Source: Symsagittifera roscoffensis (taxonomy: Eukaryota > Xenacoelomorpha > Acoela > Convolutidae). From it: a DNA stretch of 64,000 nt. The notes beneath the pieces are model-generated. The model did no database searches. It saw only the letters and a list, made by a program, of their open reading frames with translations, and was not told the origin of the DNA. Positions 46,674-56,322 of the stretch are shown one piece after another. Position 1 is the stretch's first letter. Each line of letters starts with the position of its first letter. Made by a program: the position numbers and the translations under genes. The stretch spans positions 46,709,758 to 46,773,757 of the forward strand of contig NC_087062.1 of NCBI RefSeq assembly GCF_963678635.1, given 5' to 3'.

Positions 46674-47058
46674 CAAAATGATTTAAATGGCGAGCAGCTA
46701 CCAATCCGTCTCCTCCGTTATTACCAGGTCCGCAAAGCACAAGCACATTATTATCTTCACTTCTTTCATCAATGCTTATAGGAACAACTTTCACCCCATA
46801 TTCGGCCCACACAACTTGGGCTACACTAAGACCAGCCAATTCCATCAACTGGTCCACGCTGAAAGCTCCAGAAGCGAACAACTCTTCATCAATATTCTGA
46901 GCTTCAATAGCAGTTAGGTGCTTTACATTTTTTTTCGCAGCACACATAGATATGGTTGAAAATGAGTGCCGGCACTGCCCAGTACAAATTGATCGAATGA
47001 AAATATGGGCTACAATTTTCTTTAGTATACTGCCTGGCCGCACTAGATTGACCCTCAT
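46674..47058 (-). CDS. NAXE: NAD(P)HX epimerase, exon 1 (N-terminus)
   Basis: First coding exon: 128 codons plus one base, from ATG at 47058 to donor TTTTG|GTAGGT at 46674/46673. The N-terminus is basic with Ser/Thr ([24 protein letters not shown]) and looks like a mitochondrial targeting peptide. Then come [31 protein letters not shown] and [14 protein letters not shown], the glycine-rich signature of NAXE. Spliced to exons 2 and 3 it gives 282 residues, close to the usual length of animal NAXE. The 3' 220 bp of this exon also exist as two broken copies at 43058-43268 and 44800-45010. Downstream ATGs inside the leader region could also be used. Confidence 0.93.
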
Positions 47059-47930
47059 AACATTTTATCAATTTTTAGAAATCGAAAGCAACGATTACCA
47101 CATTTTTTTCATTGGAGAAAGAGACAACCAATTACACATGGTTCTGAAAGGCACAAATATTAACATAGGTTTTTTTTTAAATCGGAAATTATCATGGTAA
47201 CTGAAGTTACTACACTAGCCCATCATCATTTCGCCCAATCAAAAAACCATAGGAATTCCATAAATTAGTGAAAAGTAAAGGAAAGTGTAAGGTGTACTTC
47301 GAGGGAGACTCTCTCTGCAAGAAAACTACCTGATCTGGGTCCTTGGTATATGTGCTCAAGTCTTTCAAGGCTTAATTTTTTTTTTTAGAAGAAGGAATAA
47401 ACTTTATTAGTGAATGATACTACATATAAAAGTGAAATTTTGAGTTTGCGTAATTCAAGCTTTGAGTTAAATTGTTAATGTTCAGGAACGACATGTGTTG
47501 CAACGGCATTTGATGAAGAAAGTGCATGGATTGTCGAGATTGAAGGTTGATTGAAGTTGCTGTTTAAGGAAATTGAAGAGTATAGTCTTGGTTTGTGAGA
47601 CTGTAGTTGTAGAGTTGATGTCGACTTTTGCTAAAACACTATTGACGCTATGAATTGTTCTTTGGAAAAAGCTCCCAAGGGAACAGAATTTGCGGGTAAG
47701 ATTTGGTATCTTAAAATAGTGATAATATTGAGATATTGAGCTTTTAGATATTGATATTGATATTGAAATTTCATCCTATTTGATATTGATATTGAATGGA
47801 AGATATTGATATTGAGCTCAATATATTGATATTGTATTGAAATCCCTGCAGAGAATACCATTCTCTGACTGGATCTGTTACCCGGTCTCGATTCACTCGA
47901 TTCACCCGGTCTCGATTCACTGTTACCAGT
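47059..47930. other. NAXE 5' flank, no gene seen
   Basis: Contains a short ATATTGAT-type simple repeat at about 47735-47840 and a GGTCTCGATTCACTCGATTC duplication at about 47884-47925 just before element 1. No clear TATA box is placed for NAXE. Confidence 0.5.
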
Positions 47931-47960
47931 AATTGTTGTGATAAACTTATTAAATAGTTT
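47931..47960 (+). promoter_or_regulatory. Shared 30-nt 5' leader, element 1
   Basis: Starts AATTGTTGTG and ends AAATAGTTT. It is identical at all 30 positions to 54752-54723, 54980-54951 and 60423-60394 (minus). Candidate trans-spliced leader or common promoter. Confidence 0.6.
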
Positions 47961-47968
47961 TATATACG

Positions 47969-48694
47969 ATGGTTAGAAAAGCTAAAGAAGAAGAAGGAGC
48001 AACACACTGGTTCAAATGTTCGATGGGCGACAGCTGTGGTGCGTGGGTTGAGGTTTGGATACCGAAGGTAGTGCCAAAGGACTTCCTTAAACTACCACTG
48101 TACTGCGGTTTTTGTGCCGCCGAAAAACTAGACAGTCAGGAGAAAGCAATCGAACAGTTACAGAACCAACTCCAAGCGTCTACCACCACTGTCGAAGCGC
48201 CTAAAAGCAACGCACCTTCATACAGCACATTATTACAAGGGGTTCGTAAGGAAGAGGCGGAGTCGAAACGGAAAGCGAAAAACGTCATTGTCTGTGGAGT
48301 CAAAAAGGCTGACGAACCGAAGGACAAAGAATTCATGCTGCAGCTGAGTGCAGACTTAGGAACAGATATTGACGTTACTAGTACAAAACGAATTGGTAAA
48401 GTGAACGAAAATGGAGAACAGTTGATACTTGTCTCCTTGACATCAGAGCTGCAAGCTCAAAACACCCTGAAACTGGCAAAAAAACTCAAGGAGTTCGAAC
48501 ATTACACAAATATTTACATCAATAAAGACTTGACAAAAAGCCAACAGCTTGAAAACAAAAAACTCAGAAGAATTGAAAGCTGTGCGACGGGAAGATCCCG
48601 ATGGGGTTTATTTTATCAAGCACAACCGAGTTACAAAGAAAAATTGACTATCGGCACTGCTTTGGAACGTGGAGGGGCTGAAAACTTCACTTGA
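47969..48694 (+). CDS. Element 1 ORF1 (zinc-finger, coiled coil, RRM-like)
   Basis: An intact 241-codon frame from ATG 47969, eight bases after the leader. The N-terminal Cys-rich part (residues about 15-50) has WFKCSMGDSCGAWVEVW and LPLYCGFCAAEKL, resembling a partial PHD or zinc-ribbon. A short coiled coil follows (SQEKAIEQLQNQL). Residues 100-200 look like the RRM-type domain common in L2/CR1-type ORF1p (KNVIVCGVKK, TSTKRIGKV, LILVSLTSE, NIYINKDLTKSQ). ORF1p of such elements binds its own RNA as a chaperone. The frame overlaps the start of ORF2 in another frame. It is the only intact ORF of this element. Confidence 0.7.
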   Translation: MVRKAKEEEGATHWFKCSMGDSCGAWVEVWIPKVVPKDFLKLPLYCGFCAAEKLDSQEKAIEQLQNQLQASTTTVEAPKSNAPSYSTLLQGVRKEEAESKRKAKNVIVCGVKKADEPKDKEFMLQLSADLGTDIDVTSTKRIGKVNENGEQLILVSLTSELQAQNTLKLAKKLKEFEHYTNIYINKDLTKSQQLENKKLRRIESCATGRSRWGLFYQAQPSYKEKLTIGTALERGGAENFT

Positions 48695-51346
48695 ATTACA
48701 ACCGAATGATTTTGTCACATCCCACGACTTTTTACTGTTAAGAGAGACTATGGACGCAAAGGACGCAGAAATAGCTGGTTTTACCTGTTATTCTTCGCCA
48801 GCAGTTAGTCATAATGTGGGAAGACCGTCAGGCGGTATCGCTATTGCGATCAGTAAAAACTTTCAAGCAAATAGCTGCATCATTTTTAGATCCCAACACG
48901 TTCTTATTGTGTAAGTCAAAAACTGCAAAATGAACTTTTTGTTATCGTATTTTCAACCTTGTACAAAACTAGAATATATCATTTTTGACATATCCGAAGG
49001 ACTATCCAGAATCGACAAGGAAGAGCTTACAATCATTGCAGGAGATTTTAACTGTCGCCTGGATCGGGGCGAAAGAGGCACGGACTTATTGGATATCTTA
49101 TGGGAATTAGGGTTTGCTTGTCTCAATAGCTCCCAGGCACCAAAATACTACTGCCATAATGGCCGCAGTGCCATTGATTTAGTGTTTACAAACAACCTAC
49201 AATTAACTTCAGACAATGTGACTATCACAGATAATTCTGCTACAAAGCACTGCACCGTTGGATTCAAAGTTCACACCGACGTTGAAAGAGCTGACAGTAA
49301 GACTCCGCATATCAGAAAAATCGATCTGGAAAAGCTAGAATACAAACTTAAAATCCTCAGCACGCCGTGTGTCGAGTCGTTGGATCGATGGTACGGAAAC
49401 TTCATCTCGGCATTTAGAGAGTCAATTCCAGCTGCCAAGAAACGGATCTCGAAGGTCTGGTTCGACAGAAGCTGTTGTTTGCTCCACGCAAAAGTGAAAA
49501 GACAATGAGATCTCTGCAGAAGACAAGAAAATACAGAAAATATTCGTGTGTTTGCATGTTACAAAAAAGAATTCAAAAAATTATGCCAATCTAAGAAACA
49601 GTCTCATGAGAAAACGAAAGAGGAACTTACCCTCAGCGTAGCAGAGTCTGACAAATCTCAGTTTTGGACCATACTTAAGACCAGATAACCACCGATCGCG
49701 CAATGCGCTGTTAGTTCTGACACCTGGTTCGATCACTTTGATAAACTTCTGAATGTTCCGTTATCGTACAACTTTTATCCTGAGAATGCTGAAATTACTG
49801 GTTATCATGATTATCAAACTTCATTGAGCGAGCGAATACCCGAAATGAGCAGTGAAATAAAATTAGCAGAAATAACACGTGTAGTAGCCAACTCACCCAA
49901 TAAAAAAGCTGCTGGTCCCGACGGTATCACTAACGAAGTCTTGAAATCTTCTTTTGGGTTAGTATTTTCATTCCTTGTTACATTATTCAATATTTGTTTT
50001 ACTAATGCTACATGTCCTGTTGTATGGCTAGATGCTTACTTAAAACCACTCTACAAAGGAAAAGGCGAAAAAACGGATCCAAATTCATATAGAGGTATAT
50101 CTTTGCTTTCTTGTGTTTACAAATGTTATTCTGCTATTCTATACAATCGGTTAAGTAACTGGGTTGAGCTTCAAAAGTTACTTCCTGATACGCAGTATGG
50201 GTTTCGAAAGGGTAGGAGCACCATACTTGCCGCGAAAAAGCTAATTGAGTCAACTAGAAGAGGAATCCGTTCTAAGAAAAGGTATTACGTCTGCTATGTT
50301 GACTTCGAGAAGGCTTTTGACAAGCTTGACAGACAACTTCTATTCACCAAGCTTCAGAGAAATGGCGTCCCTGTACACTTCACTAAAGTTCTGTACAATC
50401 TTTATGTTCAAAATAATATCCAAGTATGCTCGGATGGGTATTTGTCCACCAAAATATCTCAGACTATTGGCGTTCCACAAGGCGATAAGTTGTCACCGCT
50501 GTTGTTTGCATTATTTTTAACAGATTTATCTGCAGAACTTGAAAGCACAGGCTGCTTCACGAGTTTTTACGCCAATGACTTAGCGATTGGGTCGACCGAA
50601 GTTGACAGTGTTTAAAACGCAATGTTTGTACTCGAAAAATATTGCCAGAGAAGCAGTCTCAGAGTGAATGTTGGCAAAACTAAGGTGATGAAACACAGAA
50701 ATGGCGGAAGGCTGGCCAGGGCCGACCAATTATTTTTCAACAACACAGAAATTGAATTCAAGGATTCGTTTGAATACTTAGGCATAGTGCTATCCACTAA
50801 ATTGACAGGTTCCAAGCACCTGGAACATCTCAAGAAAAAGCCTATGCTGCCTCTTGCTCTATACAATCCAAAGTCCAACTCAGAAAAATTTGTTTTAAGT
50901 CCTCGGTTAGACTCTATGAGAGCGTCATATTTTCATCTGCTTCTTATGCTCTCAATGTTTTCAGCGATGTGTTATCACAGAAGGAAAGAGACGAACACTT
51001 TACCAAAGTGGCTGGGTTTTATTTCAAGAAATGGATCGGAATAAGTATTTATAGCAGAACACACAAAAATTTGCATTTTTTGTTCAATAATGACTTTTTG
51101 GGCTTACAAAACTGTAGTCCTGCGCACAGGAGAGAAAGAGGTATTTTTTACAGCAATGGTTTTCATCATGTTTTATGACATAAAGAGCGCTGTTACGAAT
51201 CTGCGGACGATAAGACATGTAGTTGCAAGTACTGCGGTTGTGTGATTATCTCAGATATGCACCTTAACACTTGTGTCGGTTTCTCAAAACACAGAACAAT
51301 CCAGCAAAAAGTCAAGGAAATTTACAGGTTGACACTTGATCCATGA
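48654..51346 (+). pseudogene. Element 1 ORF2: endonuclease-RT, broken by stops
   Basis: One continuous frame from about 48654 to about 50850. It is interrupted only by stops at 48912 (TAA), 49506 (TGA), 49686 (TAA) and 50613 (TAA). The endonuclease shows LLWNVEGLKTSLE, DFLLLRETMD, IIAGDFNCRLDRGERG and SAIDLVFTNN. RT shows KKAAGPDGITNEVL, NSYRGISLLS, YGFRKGRSTI, YYVCYVDFEKAFDKL and IGVPQGDKLSPLLFALFLTD. The FYADD box is FYANDLAIG, so the first catalytic Asp is Asn. A frameshift before 50969 leads to the C-terminus: a further TGA at 51176, then CSCKYCGCVIISD...HLNTC, a Cys/His finger, ending at TGA 51344-51346. Confidence 0.85.
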
Positions 51347-51373
51347 GCGGTACCGATATTGGAAGTGGAACTG

Positions 51374-51379
51374 AATAAA
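51374..51379 (+). terminator. Element 1 polyadenylation signal
   Basis: AATAAA 27 bases after the ORF2 stop, followed by a T-rich run. It marks the 3' UTR of element 1. Confidence 0.55.
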
Positions 51380-51591
51380 AACTTTTTTTTCCACTTTTTG
51401 TCTCAATGAGATGTTGAATTCACATATTATTTATTCACTAACAGTAACATAGTCATTAATATCGAAGTCGTAACAGTTATGTAACAGTTTGAAGAAGAGA
51501 AGACAATCAGTAAAAATAATTTGATAGCAAATAGGCAGTATGTTTAACATCACGAGACTGTCAGTATAATTAGTGGAACCAATTATCCACT

Positions 51592-53373
51592 TTACTGCCT
51601 TCTCTGGAATTTATCCAAATCACGTAGTTTTGATAAATTTGGGTACCAAATACAAGAGTTATAAAGTAAAATGGACCTCACACAAGAAATGTACAATTGA
51701 AGCTTAGTTTTAACAGGTGAGTTGAAAGGATCAGTACGCTTTAAATAATGAAAACACTTTGTGGCTTTACCAAGTTTCGCAGAAACATGGTGATTCCAAG
51801 ACAAAGTAGGCGAGATATAAATACCCAAGTCTTTGATATGATCAACAGAGCATATTTCTGACCCGTTAAGATAAAGGTTGAAAATAAAGCTATTGTTTGT
51901 AATGAATTTAGTTTTGTCCGGATGGAAATCAAGATCGTTTTGGGTTACCCAGTTCTCTACCGAATCTAAATCAGACTGAAAATTGTCATGATAGTTGTCT
52001 CGATAAAGCAGTTTCAGGTCAAATAAAGACGGCGAGGAATACTTGACAACATCCGGGAGGTCATTGATATAAATAAGGAATAAAAATGGTCCTAAAATGC
52101 TTCCTTGTGGTACACCGGTAGAGATGTAACCTTTGTAAGATAGAATATTGTTAATACGTACTCTTTGTGAGCCATTGGAAAGATAAGATGAAATTAGCAT
52201 GATAAAATTTTTGTCAAAACTAAAAGAAGACAGCTTGTTCAGCAACTGTTTGTTTGACACAGAGTCAAAAGCCTTTTGAATGTCAAAATATACAGAACAG
52301 AACTTTTCATTGGCATCAATACATTTGTAAATATTTTCAACATATTCCAACGTGCTGCGCTTTTTAACAAAGCCATGCTGTCTACGAGAAAGTTTGTGTC
52401 GAACATTAGAATAAATGAAATTAAAAAGCAGTTTTTCCAAGCAAAGCGATAAGCGCGGTAAAATACTAATTTCACGATAATTTGTAATGTCAGATTTTGG
52501 CCCGGACTTATGAAAAGGCATGATAAACGCCTCTTTCCAAAAATCGGGCCAAATACAGCAGGTAACAATTTGACTGAATAGAAGATATACCATAGGCGTG
52601 AGTGCATCAGCATTATATTTGAGAACAAATGGTGGAGTGCCATCAGCTGCAACTGCTGTGGTATCTGGTACCTTTTTAAGTAAACTATTTACATCACTTT
52701 CACCAAACGATAATTCGCGCAAGTTAATGGAAATATTATCAGAACAAACGTTATACGTAAACGTTTCGCTTTTGTACACAGAACAGAAAAAAATATTAAA
52801 CAAATTGGCTTTGGTGTTATCAGTAGAAGTACATGAGGCTCCCAATTTAACAACAGAAGGAATTGGTGTGCTGCCAGAAAGTTTGTGAAGTAACTTGAAA
52901 CAATCGTTAGTATCAAGTGAATGAAAAGAAGACAGTAATGTAATTTTGTCTAGCACAATCGAGTTATTCAAATCTCGTTGAAGATCAGACAACAATGTCG
53001 AATAGAGCAAATTGAGTTTCGCCAATTTACGCTTCTCAGTAGAGACTTTGTTACTGAGATGTACGGAATGGCTAGAAAAACAGAATGGTAACATAGATTT
53101 TTTCTTGCGTTTCAGGCAAATAGAAGTCTGAACCGACTTTATCATAGCATCATACCACGCAAGATAAAAATCAGTGGGAATCATTTGAAAATAAACTTGG
53201 AAAAGGCAATCAAATATAACTAAAGAATTCATGAAAACATCGATGTTAAAAGTGTTTTTAGAATAAATTGGAATGTCATTAGGAAAATCAGAAGTGATGC
53301 TTTCAGAATTAGACACATGGAAAATAACTGTAACAGGATAATGATCGGATGTAAAATGGTCTGGTTCCACATT
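51592..53373 (-). pseudogene. Element 2 ORF2, reverse transcriptase part
   Basis: A long open frame of about 594 codons. RT motifs in order: VAADGTPPFVLKYNADALTP, FIMPFHKSGPKSDITNYREI, RRQHGFVKKRSTLEYVENIY, FCSVYFDIQKAFDSVSNKQL and STGVPQGSILGPFLFLIYIN. The catalytic FADD box should come next, but the sequence reads SLFDLKLLYRD: two residues including an Asp are gone, so the RT is inactive. It continues into the thumb and C-terminal region (WVTQNDLDFHPDKTKFI, IKDLGIYISPTLSWNHHV) and stops at 51592 near the usual family end. Confidence 0.88.
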
Positions 53374-53376
53374 CAC

Positions 53377-53745
53377 TGATCACAGCTCAGGTTGATTTGT
53401 AACAAAAATATCTAGCGTGTTGCCGCTAATATGCGTCGGCTCAGTCACTAGTTGGACACAATTCAATGAATCGAAATTGTCGATCACAGACTGTGAACTA
53501 GCGGTAGTGGCAGAGTGAGATATCCAACACGCGTCTGGCATATTGAAATCACCAAAAATAGAAATAATACCACAGGGAAAATCATGCAGAAACTTTGAAG
53601 TGTATAACTCCAGACACTGAGATAAATGTGTGGATGATACTCTATAATTTGATGTGGCGGGGGATTATGAACCGATAAGATAAGGATTTGAGGATCTGTA
53701 CTTAAGACAGTGCCGCAAGCAAAATCAAAATCAGGCAGTTCCAAG
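53377..53745 (-). pseudogene. Element 2 ORF2, APE endonuclease part
   Basis: Minus frames show LELPDFDFACGTVLSTDPQI and LILSVHNPPPHQI. After a frameshift come FPCGIISIFGDFNMPDACW, NCVQLVTEPTHISGNTLDIF and VTNQPEL, a TGA, then SVNVEPDHFTSDHYPVTV. GDFNMP, NTLDIFVTN and SDHYPV are the classic APE-type endonuclease motifs with their catalytic Asp, Asn and His. A single TGA separates it from the long RT frame. Confidence 0.75.
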
Positions 53746-53855
53746 CCGCCAGGTTCAAACCATCACGCACAAGTATTGCAACTCCGCCGTGATTGCCATT
53801 TTTTCGGGCAGCTTGTTAATTTGTGTAATAACCTGTATCAGGTAAAATATTTGTG

Positions 53856-54179
53856 TCAATGGAGCTTAACCAAGTTTCGCATAAACACAACGTCCACACA
53901 ACGCGTAATTTCCACGACAATGTCTTTGTGAAAGAGTTGTAAATTCCGAGTTTGCAGATCTTGCTTGGGATTTCCGCTATTGATTAATTCCCAGCGTTTC
54001 TTAAGAATTATTTTTTCCAATGCAAGTTCATCACTTGTTAGAGACTTCGATATAAACACTGGTGTACGAAATTCTTTGAGAAGTTGTGCTTTTTTCAGAA
54101 TTTTGCTAGCAGTCCATTCATTGGAAAATTTCACCAAAACAGACCGAGGTCGTGTATTAGTGGATTTGAATTGACCCAA
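53856..54179 (-). pseudogene. Element 2 ORF1, C-terminal RRM-like part
   Basis: RPRSVLVKFSNEWTASKILK, then RTPVFISKSLTSDELALEK and KKRWELINSG match the C-terminal part of RRM-type ORF1p (RP..V.F.......L..A..L......V.IS.DLT). The end is scrambled (VVFMRNLVKLH) and runs into endonuclease sequence. Confidence 0.6.
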
Positions 54180-54209
54180 ACGCTTAATTGAGGATACATT
54201 ATATCGATC

Positions 54210-54710
54210 TCACTCATTCAAATGCTTAAGTACATCAGATACAAGGTTTTCATCAGACTCCATTCTTTTCAACTGTGTATTATCAGTTGGTTCAGGAAGG
54301 TTCTGAATGCGAATTTCAAGTTTGCGTTCAAGTTTCTCAGTAGATACTCTTGACTGAGTGTTAACAGCAGGTAAAATAGTAGATAAGTTGTCCTTCACTA
54401 ATTTATCAACAGTATTAGGTAACTCTGAAAGAGCTTCCTTGATAGCATGTTGAACAGTATCATGAGAAACAGGTAAAGCTTTCTTTGATAAACAAATATT
54501 GCATCTGAATAACAGTAACTTAGCTTTAGTAATTTGCGGGATAAGATCAGGTGGTAGACCGCAACAGGCATTGTGAAACCACTCATCACAAATGTCGCAC
54601 TGTATCCATTGTGATCCAGGTTCTCCAGTCTTCTTGCATTTCGCACAGTTTCCGCTATCCGTTGTGACAACATCCGTTGTGGATACTGAGACTGCACGTC
54701 TGGTTCGCAT
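54210..54710 (-). CDS. Element 2 ORF1, N-terminal PHD finger part
   Basis: Frame from ATG 54710 (MRTRRAVSVSTTDVVTTDSG). CAKCKKTGEPGSQWIQCDIC, then DEWFHNACCG and FRCNICLS, form a PHD zinc finger: C-x2-C, C-x2-C, H-x2-C, C-x2-C with the conserved Trp before the His. A helical linker follows. The frame stops at 54210 (VLKHLNE). The remainder of ORF1, in another register beginning about 54179, carries RRM-like sequence, so a frameshift or stop separates them. PHD-finger ORF1 proteins are known in CR1-type elements. Confidence 0.75.
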   Translation of the reverse strand: MRTRRAVSVSTTDVVTTDSGNCAKCKKTGEPGSQWIQCDICDEWFHNACCGLPPDLIPQITKAKLLLFRCNICLSKKALPVSHDTVQHAIKEALSELPNTVDKLVKDNLSTILPAVNTQSRVSTEKLERKLEIRIQNLPEPTDNTQLKRMESDENLVSDVLKHLNE

Positions 54711-54722
54711 ACTCAAAATATG

Positions 54723-54752
54723 AAACTATTTAATAAGTTTATCACAACAATT
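54723..54752 (-). promoter_or_regulatory. Shared 30-nt 5' leader, element 2
   Basis: Identical to the leader of elements 1 and 3. It is preceded on the minus strand by a T-run ending TTTTTTTAG and then CCT, which resembles a splice acceptor. The ORF1 ATG follows 12 bases downstream, at 54710. Confidence 0.6.
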
Positions 54753-54779
54753 AGGCTAAAAAAACAATAATAATTAAAT

Positions 54780-54985
54780 AAATATGCCGCAACAGGCATT
54801 GTGAAACCACTCATCACAAATGTCGCACTGTATCCATTGTGATCCAGGTTCTCCAATCTTCTTGCATTTCGCACAGTTTCCGCTATCCGTTGTGACAACA
54901 TCCGTTGTGAATACTGAGTCTGCACGTCTGGTTCGCATACTCAAAATATGAAACTATTTAATAAGTTTATCACAACAATTAGGCT
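54780..54985 (-). repeat. Duplicated 5' end of element 2
   Basis: 228-bp-period copy of the leader plus the first part of ORF1 (CAKCKKIGEPGSQWIQCDIC), cut after HNACCG. The few differences suggest the duplication is older than the A/B segment copies elsewhere in the window. Confidence 0.8.
54951..54980 (-). promoter_or_regulatory. Shared leader, duplicated copy in element 2
   Basis: The same 30 nt, 228 bp upstream of 54723-54752. It belongs to a tandem duplication that includes the first ~50 codons of ORF1 and the upstream TTTAATTATTATTG stretch. Confidence 0.6.
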
Positions 54986-55300
54986 AAAAAAACCAATAAT
55001 AATTAAATCAATAATAAATAAATAACTTCAAAGATTAGTGATAAAAAGAATGTCTTCAAACTTTTATTTGCATTTGTGAAAACTGCGGGGCAAACACTAG
55101 AACTTAAAGAGTGGGGCTAACACCCATGTGGCATATCCAAAAAGTTAAAAAAAATTATAGTGATAAAAAATAAAAATTAAACCTCGAAGGACGGAGGCAT
55201 TGACTGTGGGAATTCCTCAGGAGGAGAAGAGTGATCGATACGAGGTAAGATATTATTGTTTTTTTTTAGCTGAGTGCCGCATGACTATAATTGCTCGTGG
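54986..55300. other. No gene seen
   Basis: AT-rich spacer between element 2 and the repeat unit that received element 3. Confidence 0.5.
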
Positions 55301-55431
55301 CCCGCAAAACAATTGTAACATTCGCCCGGAAGAACATACCGACGGAAAAAAAGATAGTTTACGAAACGACTGGCTAGCGTCTAAACACAGCTTCACATGC
55401 TTTAAACTGTCTCTACCAAACCCAGTTCAAT
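55300..55431. repeat. Left part of the ~152-bp repeat unit split by element 3
   Basis: TTCGCCCGGAAG, CGACTGGCTAGCGTCTAAAC and CTGTCTCTACCAAACCCAGT followed by TCAAT match the units at 60426-61100. Element 3 lies between this piece and the continuation at 60426. Confidence 0.75.
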
Positions 55432-55563
55432 TATAAAAGGGGCCCTTCCGTTTAGTTACGTTAAGTCCGCAAGGTGGATAGGGCCATACCAGCGATATAA
55501 AAATGCATATATATCAGCAATGAAGTCAGAAATCACAATTAAATGCATCGTCGTAATGTTAAT

Positions 55564-56322
55564 TTATCTTAGCCGTCCTTCCTCTACAATAGCGCTTATG
55601 GAGTTGTCGATAAATTGAACGTTGCGTAGCGATCTGCACCCCCTTATACAAAGTATACAGCTCCTCAGGAGCGCGAAGCTTATTTTAGTTCTTATGTAGT
55701 TTATAGATTCTGGATAGTTTTCTTGTCTTTTTTCACTTAGTTTTTCGGCCAATCGCTGCATCGTCTGCGTGGCTGTTGGAGCAGCGCCACCGGTGCATCC
55801 AAAAATTAGCGTGCAGAAGCTACTCTGCTCTACGTTTAAAATTCTTTGCTGATATTTGGAGTTCTTTAGCGTTTCGTGGTATTTGTATGCATCCTTATGC
55901 AGTTTTAGCGATGTTTTGGCATGGGGGTTGAAAATTTTTACATCAAAGAAAGCGCGGCTGAATCGTGAACCCCAGAGTCCCTTTGCCTTAATGTCAAGTC
56001 GTGCCTCATCTTCAGTTGTAGTTGAATTGTTGACAAAGCTTTCGCCTTGCAACGGCTGAAGTTTCGGCTCAATCTCGACTTCATGGCAAACCTCGTTCAT
56101 GAGGTTGGCGAATGTGTCTCTAATTTCATTGTGTCTTATTTGTGTGTAACCATCCTTTGCACAGTGAAGCGCATGTGTCAAGTTAAAATCAGCACCACAT
56201 GCACATGTGAGTGGGGTTTTGGTTGGTTCCCATGCGTGTCTTAAGTAAATACCATCTCTGAACTCTGATTTATTCAGGTTGAAGTTGTATCTGCTTAGTG
56301 GTAGAGGGTGCCAGTCGGTCAT
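55564..56322 (-). pseudogene. Element 3 ORF2 C-terminus: zinc finger and restriction-like endonuclease
   Basis: A long open frame. NKSEFRDGIYLRHAWEPTKT leads to CACGADFNLTHALHC, a C-x-C...H-x3/4-C finger. GYTQIRHNEIRDTFANLMNE follows, then ARLDIKAKGLWG and FFDVKIFNPHAKTS. The R..., D-I and D-V-K order matches the PD-(D/E)XK-type restriction-like endonuclease at the C-terminus of R2/NeSL elements, which nicks the target DNA. The tail NYIRTKISFALLRSCILCIR GCRS is also family-like. The domain itself has no stop. Confidence 0.78.

Larger units (their letters stand above)
41524..46893. repeat. Three tandem copies of a ~1.74-kb segment
   Basis: Copies A (41524-43268) and B (43269-45010) are almost identical, at a period of 1742-1743 bp. 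Copy C (45011-46893) is about 1.88 kb and more diverged; it runs into the intact NAXE exon 1. Each unit starts GCCCCTCC..GTCAATTAAG and ends in exon-1-homologous sequence (ATCAAT). A-B near-identity implies a second, recent duplication after an older one. Confidence 0.95.
47931..51400 (+). mobile_element. Non-LTR retrotransposon, element 1
   Basis: The 5' end is the 30-nt shared leader (47931-47960). ORF1 starts 8 nt later at 47969. ORF2 (APE endonuclease, RT, Cys/His C-terminus) spans about 48654-51346 and AATAAA is at 51374-51379. It is nearly full length but carries five or more in-frame stops, one frameshift and a mutated catalytic Asp, so it is dead. The 3' end abuts the 3' end of element 2. 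The exact 3' boundary is uncertain. Confidence 0.85.
51450..54752 (-). mobile_element. CR1-like non-LTR retrotransposon, element 2
   Basis: Minus-strand element with the shared leader at 54752-54723, ORF1 in two pieces (54710-54210 and 54179-53856), endonuclease (53860-53377) and RT (53376-51592). Its 3' end faces that of element 1. The 5' end is tandemly duplicated (54780-54985). ORF1 with a PHD finger and RRM-like domain plus APE endonuclease fits the CR1/L2 group. The RT catalytic box is deleted. Confidence 0.82.

Noticed and set aside
48912-50615. Alternative genetic code explaining the TAA/TGA codons in element 1 ORF2
   Set aside because: NAXE and ORF1 use TAA/TGA normally as stops, the RT catalytic Asp is also mutated, and a frameshift exists; it is a dead copy.
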